The notes below the pieces were generated by a model. That model was not told the DNA's origin, did no database searches, and worked only from the letters and a program-made list of their open reading frames with translations. Below, one piece after another: positions 1 through 11,895 of a DNA stretch of 64,000 nt. Positions within the stretch are counted from its first letter, which is position 1. Every line of letters begins with the position of its first letter. This DNA is from Nageia nagi (Eukaryota; Pinophyta). The stretch spans positions 175,584,001 through 175,648,000 of the forward strand of contig JBITNC010000001.1 of the NCBI GenBank assembly GCA_050084985.1, written 5' to 3'. A program made the position numbers and the translations under genes.

Positions 1-2437
1 AAGAATGACTTGGGTGCAATTTTTGAAACATAAATCTAAAGCTTTTGAAATGTTCAAAGTATTTAAAAATCAAGTAGAAAATTAGATAGAGAGGAGAATT
101 AAATGTCTTCGCTCAGATAGAGGAGGTGAGTTCACTTCTGATGAGTTTACTAAGTTTTGCATACAACACGGAATTAAAAGACAATTCTCTACAGCTAGAA
201 CTCCACAACAAAATGGAGTAGTTGAAAGAAAAAATAGAGCAGTATAAGAAATGGCTCGAACCATGCTGATAGAAAGCAAGGTTGCTGATAGGTTCTGGAA
301 AGAAGCAGTGCATACTGTAGTGCATATTCAAAATAGATGTATGATGCAACCACATGAGGACAAAACACCATATGAATTATGGTTTGGAAGAAGAGCTACA
401 GTGAGGCACTTTAGGATCTTTGGTAGTAAATGCTATATCAAGAGAATAGAAGAAAATTTAGGAAAGTTTGAGGATAGATCTGATGAAGGTATCTTTCTTG
501 GTTACTCTTCAAAGAGCAAAGCATACAGGTGTTACAATAAAAGGACAAAAACAATCATTGATAGTGCTTATGTTCATGTTGATGAGCAAAGAGATCTTCC
601 CAAGAGAAATGATGATGATGATCTTCCTGTCTATCAAGATTCAATTAAAGAAGACAAAAAGAATAAAAACAAATCTAAGCCTCATGTACAACAATCACAA
701 GTAAAGAAACTAGATGATTCAAATTCGCCAAGTAACTCAAATAGTGTTTCATAAAATGAGTCGGAAGAAGATGAAAATTCAAAAACTCCACCAAATAGAT
801 GGCACAAGGATCATCCACAAGAGCAAATCATCGATGATTTTCATACAGGCATCCAAACATGTAGAGGGGTTTCATGCACCTATTCTCTTCTATCCAGTAT
901 AGAGCCTAAAAATGTCTCAGAAGCTAGCCAAGATGAAAGCTGGATGAAAGCAATGGAGGAAGAACTCACTCAAATTGAAAAGAATGAAACATGGGAACTC
1001 GTTCCTAGACCAGCCAACAAAAATGTGATTGGCACAAAGTGGATTTTTCACAATAAGTTAAATGAAGATGGGATAGTGGTTCGAAATAAAGCTAGACTTG
1101 TTTGCAAGGGATATGCTCAAGTTGAAGGAATTGATTTTGAAGAAACTTTTGCACCTGTGGCCAGATTAGAAGCTATTCGCATGTTTTTAGCTTTTGCAGT
1201 GTATAAAAACTTTAAAGTTTATCAAATGGATGTAAAATTAGCCTTTCTAAATGGCAAAATTGAGGAAGAAGTCTATATTGAACAGCCAAATGGTTTCCAA
1301 TTGGGAGAGAATCTTAATCTGGTATGCAAACTAAAGAAGGCTTTGTATGGTTTAAAATAGGCACCTCGAGCATGGTACTCCATACTTGATACATATCTTC
1401 AGCAGCAAGGCTTTAGAAAAGGAATGGTGGATAGCAATTTATACATTAAATCAGAAAAGGAAAATCAGCTAATTATTGTTGTCTATGTAGATGATATAAT
1501 CTTTGGAGGAAGCAAGAATGAGCTATGTAAAAATCTTGCTGACAACATGCAAACAGAATTCGAGATGTCTATGATAAGTGAGCTTGCATTTTTTGTCGGC
1601 TTACAAATCAATCAGTTGAAGAATGGCATGTTCATTTCTCAAACCAAGTATGTTAAGGAGATGCTGAAGAAGTTTACCATGGAAGACTGTAAACTTATGA
1701 GCACCCTTATGTTGACAGGCTGCAAATTAAGCAAGGATGATAAAGCACCAATAGTAGATCAAACACAATATAGGTCAATGATTGGAAGTTTATTATATTT
1801 GACAACTACTAGATTGGATATTCTTCAAGCAGTATGTATGGTTGCTCAATTTCAAGCAAATCCCAAAGAAACACATGTTACTGCAGTAAAGAGAATATTT
1901 AGATATCTCAAAGGTACAGTAGAATATGGTTTATGGTATCCTAGAGGAAAGGACTTTACACTTGTTGCCTTTTCAGATGCTGATTGGGCAGGATGCATGG
2001 ATGATAGGAAGAGCACCAGTGGAGGAGCATTTTATTTGGGTAATAATCTTGTTGGCTGGCATAGTAAAAAGCAAGACTCAGTATCCCTATCTACAGTAGA
2101 AGCAGAGTATATAGCAGCAACTTCTTGCTACACACAGATTCTATGGATGAAGTAGATGCTAAAAGATTTTGGTATACAGATTAATGAGCCCATATCAGTT
2201 CTGTGTGATAACACAAGTGCAATCAATATCTCAAAAAATCCTATTATGCACTCACGAACAAAGCATATAGCAATCAGATATCACTTTCTAAAAGAAAGAG
2301 TGGCGTAAGGAGAAGTACAGTTGGATTTTGTTCCAACCATAGAGCAAGTAGCAGACATCTTTACAAAGCCTTTGCCTAAAGACATCTTCGAACATCTTCG
2401 AAATAAGCTAGGAGTTGTTATCCTTCCCACGCATTAG
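1..2437 (+). pseudogene. Ty1/copia pol relic: integrase (partial), reverse transcriptase, RNase H
   Basis: This is the 3' part of a copia polyprotein, which would integrate and reverse-transcribe the element. It enters from the left edge inside the integrase core. Visible in order are integrase RSDRGGEFTS (about 108-137) and GVVERKN (about 220-240), RT beginning ETWELVPRP, the RT core with [11 protein letters not shown] and the catalytic YVDD (about 1,485), and RNase H with DADWAG, KSTSGG and EAEYIA. One frame runs throughout with no frameshift, but six in-frame stops break it at 83, 245, 752, 1358, 2153 and 2306. At least five of these sit where copia proteins have Gln. The normal stop is at 2435-2437. 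The 5' LTR, gag and protease lie outside the window. The element is inactive. Confidence 0.95.
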
Positions 2438-2664
2438 CTAGTTCTGGACGTCACATTCTTAGGGGGAGTGTTTCTTTTTTCCTTCCTATGTTGCTTCTGT
2501 GTATCTTATTTTTGTATGCATACTACTGATTTTCTGAGACTATCATGTATGGACTTAGGGGGAGTCTGTAAATGCCCTTTGTTATTATTGATAAAGGGGG
2601 AGAGAAAAGTCCTGATGTTGGTGTCTGATCAAGTGGTGTTGCCAACAAATCCAAAGGGGGAGAT
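2438..2664 (+). promoter_or_regulatory. Region between pol and 3' LTR with four polypurine-tract-like boxes
   Basis: Four copies of the purine motif GGGGGAG lie near 2,462, 2,559, 2,597 and 2,656. The last directly abuts the TGTTGA start of the LTR, so it is the functional polypurine tract for plus-strand DNA priming. The upstream three look like duplicates. There is no coding potential between them that I can support. Confidence 0.75.
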
Positions 2665-2713
2665 TGTTGAGCATGTGTGATTGTCATTGTTGTCAACACA
2701 TGGTTTTGGTAAA

Positions 2714-2950
2714 GATCAGGTTTTAGAAGTGATGAAGTTAGCAAGGAGAACTGAAAAGCTAGGATTAGTAAATAAAGCATTCCGGACCAGGTTCCAAAAG
2801 TGATGAAGTTAGCAAGGAGAATTGAAAAGTTGAGGTTAGTAAATAAAGCATTTCGGATCAGGTTCCAGAAGTGATGAGGTCAGCAGGTTTCGGAAGTGAT
2901 GAAGATAGCAAGGAGAATTGAAAAGTCAGGGTTAGTAAATTAAGCATTCC
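2714..2950 (+). repeat. 71-bp tandem repeat inside the LTR, about 3 copies
   Basis: Units start at 2,714, 2,785 and 2,856, each with the words CAGGTT, AAGTGATGA, TAGCAAGGAGAA and TAAATAAAGCATT. The spacing is exactly 71 bp twice. The third unit has an extra internal duplication of the GTGATGA segment. It lies in the U3 side of the LTR, where repeats can influence promoter activity; that role is inference. Confidence 0.85.
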
Positions 2951-3116
2951 AAAATGAAATAATAAAAGCTCAGTTGTGAAAAAAAACCAGGTTCTAGAGA
3001 AAGTGAGTAGAGCATTCTGGAAGCATGAAGATGATGTCACGAGAAGAACAATATTCACATTTTTGAATGAAACCGGGTTTCGAAGATGATGAGGTCAGCA
3101 AGGGGTGAATAAAAGT

Positions 3117-3420
3117 CTGGAGATAAAAGTGTGAAGATAAAATTCTGAAGATAAAAGTGCGAAGATAAAAGTGCGAAGATAAAAGTGCAAAGATAAAAGT
3201 CTGGAGATAAAAGTTCGGAGATAAAAGTCTGGAGATAAAAGTTTAGAGATAAAAGTCTGAAGATAAAAGTTCAGAGATAAAAGTTCGAAGATAAAAGTTT
3301 GAAGATAAAAGTTTGGAGATAAAAGTCTGGAGATAAAAGTTTGAAGATAAAAGTTCAGAGATAAAAGTCTGGAGAGAAAAGTCTGGAGATAAAAGTTTGG
3401 AGATAAAAGTCCAGAGATGA
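3117..3420 (+). repeat. 14-bp minisatellite inside the LTR, about 21 copies
   Basis: The unit is close to AGATAAAAGTCTGG, repeated with substitutions mainly in the last four bases. The run is almost gapless. The GATAAAA core is invariant in nearly every copy. Confidence 0.9.
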
Positions 3421-4568
3421 TGACATCATGGTGTGGACATCGTAGGAAGCATTTTACTCTACTTCCAGAGTCTAGAGAAGATGACGTTAGCAGTTGGTGT
3501 TGAAAAGTTTGAAAGGCCATGTAGATACCTTGGAACTCTCTTTCAGAGTCTGGAGATGATGACATCATGGTGAATACAATAAACATCTAGTAAGCTAGTA
3601 GGCCACGTAGATACCTTGGAACTCTCTTTCAGAATCAGTGGAGAAAGAGCTACACTTATCTGAACAACTCTATTTGAGCAAGAGGAGCATTCATCAGTTA
3701 CAGTAGTTGCAGTCTCAGATAGTGAACTCTCTTAGTGTAGGAGTAGTTACAAATAAAGATTCCTTTTCAGTTTGTTTTTGGTAACGTGTCATGATAGGAA
3801 CAGTTTCATGAGGGGTTTTCTTGATGTGTAACAATTTTCTTGATGTGTAACAGTTTGTAGGAATGGATGTGAAGAGTGGATGGTAGATTTAGGGAAAACT
3901 GGCGAGTAGAGATAGGGGAGTTGAAGTAATAGCATGGGAGAGGATGTAACAGCGTGGAAGTGAAGGTAATAGCATGGAAGAGGTGGAGAGTGGATTGAAG
4001 AAGGTGTGAAAAATGAGCATGGAGAGAAGAGTGAGAAGAGAAGTGTGAAGTGGAGAGGGAAGAGCATGGAAGAGGGGAGTATCCGGAGTATGTGAAGTGA
4101 GTAAATGAATATGCAGAGAGGATAGTGATTGTTTAACTGTGTTACTTTGGAGCTGTGTGTAGAGATCAAATAATGAGCATTAGAGCTAGACCATTGAGGG
4201 TCTTCTAGAACTGTATTCCTTCCTCCTTTTTTGAATGTTGTATCAAGTGGGTGCTTGATAGCTGGAGTTGGTGCTCCTAGCAGTAGGTGCTGCTATATTT
4301 AAAGTGGTAGTTGGTGCTACCCTTCACAGTTGGTGCTATGAATCTGTAAGCTTTCTTTAGTGATTGGATTTGGATTGGAGTCCAAGCAGTCATGTTCGGG
4401 GATGTAGCCAATCTGGTGAACCTCGTTATATCTGGTGTTGTGTGATGTACTTGGTGTGCTTGCTCAATTTTCTCTGGCTTTTAATCTATCTTTATTTACG
4501 AAGCTTAAATTGATTATTTTTATATACACTGATTCACCCCCCCTCTCAGTGTCACTCGAAGTCCAACA

Positions 4569-5259
4569 GAAAAGGTATTCATTTATAACTATCACTCTAC
4601 ATTCCACTCGACCATCAAATCCTCTAACTTGTAATGTCACGATAATGGGACTATTGATCAATCAAACCAATCGATAGGGTTCTTATCTATAATTAAGAAT
4701 CAATGGTAGAAATGGAAGAGAAGAACATAAAATAATATAGATAATTCAATTAGCAAAATGGTGGGTCAAGCCTTTATTAACATAAATCAGAATTAGTTAC
4801 AATGATATAGTGTCTATTAACTCGACTCTCATACTCAATCACTATAAATAGTCTTCACACACTTCTATTATGTTGGATATATCTCTCTCTATCTATCTAT
4901 GGTCTTCCTTTTATCATTTCTATCCAATGGGTTTGAAGAGTCATACCTTTTTTATCACATTGGAGAGAGTAGTTGACACTTGATAATTGATCGTTAGTTA
5001 TCTCTTTTAGGATTGATCAATTTACTTAATGGTTTCTTTTTCTCTTTAATTCCTCCAACAAAACTGTTACTTCTCTACCTCACTTGTTTTGATAATTTTA
5101 TCATAGCTTCCCATTTAAGTACAAACTTTATTTATGTTAAAATATTTTTGGATCATTGACTTCAATTTAATCAACTATTTCCTCATCATTCAGTGACTTT
5201 CTTGCATTTTTGGTACTACATTTTATTATGTTGATCAAAACTTAAGTCCCATGCATCTT
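4569..5259. other. AT-rich flank, nothing recognised
   Basis: This is sequence immediately outside the copia 3' LTR. I see no coding frame, inverted repeat or tandem array. The first five bases, GAAAA, would be the target-site duplication, but the other side is outside the window. Confidence 0.5.
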
Positions 5260-5480
5260 TCACCTACATAGGACCCAAATAATTGATATTTTGTATATAA
5301 GTTCATGTAACTTTTGAGTCATAGATCCCATGCATCTCTCACATGCATGAAACCCATGAACCAATAGCTGCCTCGAATCTAAGAGTTTAAGGGCATCCTT
5401 TTTATAGCCATCAACTCCATATTCTCTAATCATTGCATCCATGTAACTATATTTCAATTACCATTTTATCAAATGGCTCA
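5260..5480 (-). pseudogene. PPR motif shard
   Basis: A short minus-strand frame reads DAMIREYGVDGYKKDALKL. This matches the PPR helix-turn-helix pattern WNAMIxGYxxHGxxxEALKL seen in PLS-class PPR proteins. Only about one motif survives, and it carries on into unrelated sequence. A functional PPR protein would need many motifs plus an organelle transit peptide, so this is a fragment. Confidence 0.55.
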
Positions 5481-6859
5481 TGTATCTTCAAAATTTATAT
5501 ACACTATTCAATATGGTTTTATCTTCTATGGATTTGTATACCCAGAAACTCCTCTATTTATTAATCAAATCAAACTTAAAATATTTTTTATTTTGTACAC
5601 TTTCATTATATCAAATCTAGTTGGTTAAGAAAAATATATATTTTATTTGATCAAATTTTTTGTAAATATGTACATCGATAATGTTTTGATCCTTTTGTAT
5701 TCTTCCACTTATCATAGAAATTTCAATTAGTCCTAACCATAATATTCAATGAAAACCATAGGAGAGAACTTATCCTTCCTTCTCAATGCTCACATCCTTT
5801 GAATGGTGCTTCACCCTAGCATTCTAGGTATTGTATTTGAAATATACTTGTTGCCTTTACATCACTCAACAATGTTTCCAATCTTCCATAGATCTTTTTG
5901 TGCAATCTATCTCATACAAGTAAATAGATGCTCTATTTTTTCAATGTGTCTTATAATCTATATATGAGTATATCCTAAGATTTGTATAATATAGGTATCA
6001 AATATGGCCATCCTTGTAGAAAATCTCTTCTTTCTCATGTTTATCTCATAGTAATGAGAGATTGAGACAATACACATGCTTATTGCTAACAATTTCCCAA
6101 ATCATTCTTTCTTCTCTTTAATTAACCAATTGTATTCTTCTTTTATTATAAAAATAATTTATGGAGGGTTCTTAAAAAATTCTTTCTTTTTTCCCAATAA
6201 CTATATACATATCATTTCAATCAAGATCTAAGAGACCTTTCTTGAAAACTACCACTTTCTCATAGGTTCAACTCTTCAATCTGTGGGAGTCCATTATAGT
6301 TCAATTGGTTAGGATATTGTTAACTAAATTAATATTAGGGTAAATAAGTTGATCAATGAGGTGAGTGCTCCCTATATATGAATATCAATTGAACTCTCTA
6401 ACTAATGAAAATAATAAAGTATAATAAAAATGGAAATAATATACTCATTCCAAAAGGATGCTTTTATTATAATAATATCCTAATATTACAATACAATGGG
6501 TCACTAGTTGACATGCTGATGGGCATACTGACATGTACTTATACAATGTGTGGAAGTACAATGATTGATATATACTTTGATGGTGATGAAAGAGGATGGA
6601 TGATTCAATTGATATGGTTGATTAAATTGATGCTTCTCCTTAACTCTTCAATTTATCTTTATATCTTCTTCATACCTCTTTAGAATAGGTGTATCAATTA
6701 GCTATCCTAGTATTGGTTCGCTTAATACTGATTAGTTATCTTAACTCTTCCTTCAAACTAATATAGTTTGGTCACTAAATTGATATGATTTGATCATCAA
6801 ATCAATACATATGGATTAGTCTAGTCAATTGATTTCCCATATAATATTTGATTGATTTC
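5481..6859. other. AT-rich sequence, nothing recognised
   Basis: Low-complexity AT-rich DNA. Frames of up to about 90 codons occur by chance, but none resembles a known family. Confidence 0.5.
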
Positions 6860-8010
6860 GTTGCTAACAACCCACTCTAGATGTTGGGCTATCCACCATT
6901 TGGTGTAGGCCTCTATGCAATCTATGTTATTGTGCTCTTCCATAACCTCCTCATTATTTTTTTCCTCCTTATAGGTCTCCTAATATGGCATATAGGGCAC
7001 TATATCTCTCCTTTTTTATTGATTATAAAACATCAAGTTGGGAGGTACATCTTATATCATCCCAAACTATCTAAGTACTCATTGATATCCAAAGTACTTT
7101 ATCTCACCTTTATGTCTCCTCACCCATCTTTCTCATCTAATACAAACAAGTTGCACTCTATCCTTCCCCTAGGTTGATCATCCTCTATATGGCCTCTAGA
7201 TTTTTCTCTAGTCTATAGTCTTTGAAATGTATCTCTAAAGAATGCAACTTGTCTATCTATGAGTTATCCCATCCTAGGATCATGATGGTATCCCCAACTC
7301 ATCATTTATGGAGCCTTCATTCTAGGCTCCTCAAATCATAGTACATTCTAAGCATGTATGTCAAAAGGTAGACCTACAAATAGGGAGTAACTTGTCTCTA
7401 TATAGACCCTTGTCTCCATTTCCCATAGCTCATGGTATAATTATACCAAGAATGTTATTACCCATATGCATACCCTACCATCATCCTCATCTTTCATAGA
7501 ACCTAGCATAGCTTCTAAAAAAATCCATACCCTGAAGTGTTTAGCAACACAAAAAAGGTGATGACCATTATCATGAAGCACATCAGTCTATCTATGAGTC
7601 CATGGTTGTATGTATACTCATAATGAAATCCTCCTTCACTCAATCATAATAGATGGTAGTAGTGGTTGATGATCTGGACCACTAATATATCTCTCCCAAC
7701 CTCATTCAATATTCCAATGATTGATGCACCCTCCATAGGAATCTATACTATCCATTAGACATCCTCCAAGGTCATTATGCACTCCTCAATTGGTAGATGA
7801 AAAGTGTTGGTGGATGAATCCCACCTATCACATAAGATTTTCATGTACCTTACATTGGTGAAAACCTTATGGATCATGCTCTTATACCTTAATCCAACAT
7901 TATGAAGCCACATCCACTCAGCCACTAGCATATCCTGTTATAGTTCAACATACAACTTACAAAAGCAATGTTGCATACATATCATCTCATCAGGTTGTAC
8001 AACCAAAAAC
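6860..8010 (-). pseudogene. Plant mobile domain (PMD) relic
   Basis: Read on the minus strand with stops passed over, this shows hallmarks of the plant mobile domain, found in MAIN/MAIL1-type proteins and in plant transposable elements. Near 7,770-7,840 there is DRWDSSTNTFHLPIEEC followed by MTLEDV, matching the family's (E)RWxxxTxTFHLPxGExTxTLxDV block. Near 7,015-7,075 there is KYFGYQ*VLR*FGMI*DVPPN, matching DRVLRQFGxxQxIPP. Stops in that block sit where R (CGA to TGA) and Q (CAG to TAG, CAA to TAA) are expected. I cannot tell whether it was a host gene or a transposon passenger. No gag or LTR is visible beside it. Confidence 0.7.
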
Positions 8011-8884
8011 CAAACCATGTCAATAATATTATCATTTTTTAAAACCAATATATCTATCATAATTACTAAAGTTTCATTCATAAGTATTCCAAAATTGTTT
8101 TGTGCCTTCATCGTGTTTTAAACTTTGTAGTAATCATTGTGTCATCACATTAAAATTTACCAAGAAAATGTTTTATTTCCTTATTCATCAAAAGTGACCT
8201 AAACTAAAACATGGTTCATGCAAATAAGGCATGTCTCAATTTACATTTGGGTAGCTTACATCTAGCATCATTGTACTGATAAATACTAATTTACATTAAT
8301 ACACTTGCATGATAAAAAAATTGCAAAATCTCTCTACATGTATAAGAGGTGTATTTTGAAATTCAAAAAAGCATGACTACCAATTGTTGCCTTAGGATAA
8401 CCATGCTAATGCTTGGATGATAAGTTTACAATCAATGATTTTATGAAATTTATGCTACTCAATAAATAAAATTGTAACAATAAAATTGAGATTTTGCATT
8501 TGAAGTAGTCTTTTTTGCAAGAAACATAAATTTGCATTCAACCATGAGTAACTACAAATGTTGCACAACTAAGTTACAAGAAAGAAAGAAATAGAAATTT
8601 TTGGTGTTAAATAAACTTTTAGTATCTTATAACACCAACCAATGAGTTTCTAAAGTTCCAAAAACTAACATGAAATTTTTTTGAAAACATTTTCACAACT
8701 TTATTTTTTGGATAAAATTTGATCGATTCTTGCAAAATTTGGTAAAATTATGTAAAATGAGGTTTAATCATATTTATAGAGGTTTAAATTTGATTAACAA
8801 TAATTAATAAATGCTTAACATGTAATTCAATGCTTAGAAATTTCAAAAAATGATAAAAAAATGGCCAATTTTGGGTTATAAGCT
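8011..8884. other. AT-rich sequence, nothing recognised
   Basis: No coding frame or repeat structure that I can support between the PMD relic and the 30-bp repeat. Confidence 0.5.
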
Positions 8885-8975
8885 AGGCACAATGCACCTA
8901 AGGGCTTGTGCCCTAGGCACTATGTGCCTGGGGGCTTGTGCCCTTGGCACTATGAGCCTATGGTCCTATGCCTTA
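8885..8975. repeat. 30-bp GC-richer tandem repeat, 3 copies
   Basis: Units start at 8,885, 8,915 and 8,945 with exactly 30-bp spacing. Each has GGCAC, a variable CACCT/TGCCT block and GGGCTTGTGCCC, which can fold back on itself. Base composition stands out from the AT-rich surroundings. Confidence 0.85.
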
Positions 8976-10283
8976 GGTATGGTATGATTGATATGGGGGT
9001 ATAATATGAACCATGCTTCAGGTACGAGAGCCCCAAAATTGTGCAAAATCATTAAAAAAGCTTCATTTTCAATGAAATGAATTCCATGGGAACCTAATTG
9101 GGTGGAAATAATGATGTGGGTTCCCATCTATTTTTGATTTAGCAGTCAAATTTGGAGTTATTTATGAATTTAAAAACTATAAATCCTTGTGCATGGTTTT
9201 TTGGCCTAGAATCATAGTTTTTCCTAAATTGGATAATTTTTTGAAAGTCTCACATCGTGGAAATATAGAGGGTAAAAACATAGGTGGGTATCAAATGGTT
9301 TCTGGATCCAACCTTCCATTTGAAAATAATGAGTAAAATACTATCTAAAACCCCCTTTTTGATAATTTTTTGGAATTTAAATATATTTTTATTCAAGAAG
9401 AACTATTTAGGGGATATTTTTCTATGGTCTCAATGTTCATTTTGTGTTTTTATCTAACCAAATAGGGATAATTTGGAGCTAAAATGAGAAAATGCATATT
9501 TTACATTATTTTTACACTAAAATACATTATAAAATTCATAAAAAATAAGTGATTTGTATTTTTGAGCCTACCCGCATCTAAGGCATGGTGTATTGATAAT
9601 AATAGGAGATGCAGGTACATCATTTGTTGTCATACTTGCTCAATTATTCTCTCTCCACCAAATTTCCAACTTTCATGTGCAAAATGAGGTTAAAATGGTA
9701 ATTTTTATGAATTATTTACCATTTTTTACTATTTTAGTGTCAAATTTGAATTTTTGGTCTATTGGTAGGCCCCATACTATTCATAATCATTCAAATTATC
9801 TTTTTTCACCCCTATACTTTCTTGCAAAATTACATTAGGGTAAGTAAAAAAAAGGGACAAAAATAAAAACATTAAATGTGCAAAAAATTTCACAAACGTC
9901 ACACACAATCCTTGCTTTTTTTATCAATTTTGTATTGACCATTCTAATCAACACAATTTCATTTGAGGGGGGAGACCACTTGATTGTTCAAAATTTGAAG
10001 TTTTACCTCAAAAAATGTATTTTATTTTTAAAAAAATAAAAAATTATTTAAAATTATTCAAAGTTACCTAATCTTTAAATTGTTCGATGATTGTTCAAAG
10101 CTACTATATTTCTACCTGATTGCAAAATTTTCAAAATTCAAAATTATTCAAACTTCAAAGTTTTTGTGACAAGATTACATACTTGTTAGTAAGTCTATGT
10201 GCTTACTCCATCATGACCACTTTACATAGGTTTGACCAGTCAATCATAAAATAATATATAAGTTATTCAATGTCCTACCTCCA
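8976..10283. other. AT-rich sequence, nothing recognised
   Basis: Contains homopolymer runs and short frames only. Confidence 0.5.
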
Positions 10284-10600
10284 TGAACATATTTATTAGC
10301 ATTAGAATTTGACAAGTACTACATTCAAAGTGCTATGCATTTTTTTTTTGAATTTTCCATGAACACATTGGTTAGCATTTGAATTATTGCAAGGTTCATT
10401 CAAATTGTTATTTATATTTGTTCTAAATTTTCCAAGAACACATTGTTTAGGATTTGAATTTGATGAATAATACATTCAAATTCCATTTCATATTTATTTC
10501 AAATTTTCAATTTTTATTTATAAGAACACATTGTTTAGGATTCAAATTTGATGAATACTACATTTGAATTCCTATTCATATTTGTTCCAAAAAACTATGC
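10284..10600. repeat. Degenerate 76-90-bp tandem repeat, about 4 copies
   Basis: The words GAACACATTG, TTAGCATTTGAATT (or TTAGGATTTGAATT) and GATGAATACTACATT recur at about 10,284, 10,360, 10,434 and 10,524. Spacing varies and copies are diverged, so this is an old array. Confidence 0.65.
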
Positions 10601-11895
10601 TTTTTTCCATCATGAATGCATTGTTATACATATTCATTCAAATTGTTCAAATTATTTCAAAATATTCAATGTTTAAATTTCAAATGTTCAAAGTTTAAAT
10701 TTTAAAATTTTCAAATTACAAATATTGAAATTTTAAAGTTTCAAATTTTCAAAATAATTTTTTGAACTAATGTCCAACTACCTACACTTGTTGAACTAAG
10801 TCTTTTGGGCAAAATACCTAGTCTAAAAGGGGGAAAATGAAAACTTCAAAAAATAACAATTTTTAAGTATATATATTTTATTGCATTTATATGAATTGAT
10901 TCATTATTTGGTTTACTCATAATGTCTTATTATGCAAAATCAACTATTCAAATATTCAACATAGAGAAAAAATGACTTAAACCCAAAATAGGAGCAAAAG
11001 TGGGTATCTAGCCAATTTAATGTAAGTTGTCCAAAGAGGTATATAACTCAAATTCAAAATAGAATTTCTTATCATAATTCATTTTTACTCCTAATTAATT
11101 TGTTCACTTTCAAACTTATGCTTTTTTCTCACATATTACTCCAAGATTACATTGCTAGGGTTTTGAGATAAGGGTTTGAAGGATCAAGGGTTTACTCCAC
11201 AATTCTCCATCAAATCTCTCAAAGCTTGATTTCACACACATAAGGTAATATTCATATGATGATTTTATGTTTGAATTTATTGTATATATTTAATGTATTC
11301 AAGGTTTTTTTAGGGATTTCAAGACAACATAACCATGTAAGAGCTTTGGAAGACCTACCTTTGTATCCTCCACTAAAATTGTATGTATATAGTACTTTGT
11401 TAGGTTATAATCATCTTAGTTTGTATTTCACTATTTCAACCATTGAAATCATAGTTTGAACTGATACTTGCATAAACACATGTTGTAAACATCCATTAGA
11501 TCTCATGGGTATCCTTGGATCAAATTATTCAAAGATCATTTTGACACAAGCATTTTCACAATAGGCATACATATTTTGATTATTCTCACTAATTTGAGAG
11601 CTAGGGGACTCACATTTCCATTTTGTGTGAGGAAAATCACTCTAAGCTCATTTGGGTACCCTAAGGGGCCCAAATTAGAGGTCCCCCTACCATTTTAGAT
11701 GCATTTAGGTTTGATTACATTATTACAAAGTTTCAACTCATTATTCAAATATTAAACCATACATTTATCATGATTTCTACCTAATCCTCATTAAGAAAAG
11801 TATAGTTATGTAATTTGAGGTTTGTGTGTGAATCTAACTTGTGTATGCATGATAGTCCACATATAGCACAAATTTTGAACTATAGAGAAAACAAA
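10601..11895. other. AT-rich sequence, nothing recognised
   Basis: Rich in TTCAAATTT words, giving a weak internal repetitiveness around 10,620-10,760. No gene or element boundary seen. Confidence 0.5.

Larger units (their letters stand above)
2665..4568 (+). repeat. 3' LTR of the left-edge copia element
   Basis: It begins TGTTGAGCATG right after a polypurine tract and ends with a C-tract, CTCTCAGTGTC and a terminal CCAACA, a form common at copia LTR ends. At 1,904 bp it is long for copia. Two internal tandem arrays (71-bp and 14-bp units) explain part of the length. A 33-bp segment around 3,517-3,550 recurs at 3,602-3,633. The partner LTR is outside the window, so insertion age and target duplication cannot be read. 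Confidence 0.85.

Noticed and set aside
82-355. Two minus-strand frames of 65 and 80 codons
   Set aside because: They are antisense shadows of the copia integrase and match nothing.
6881-7177. 98-codon plus-strand frame
   Set aside because: It lies antisense to the PMD relic and has no family features; a shadow frame.
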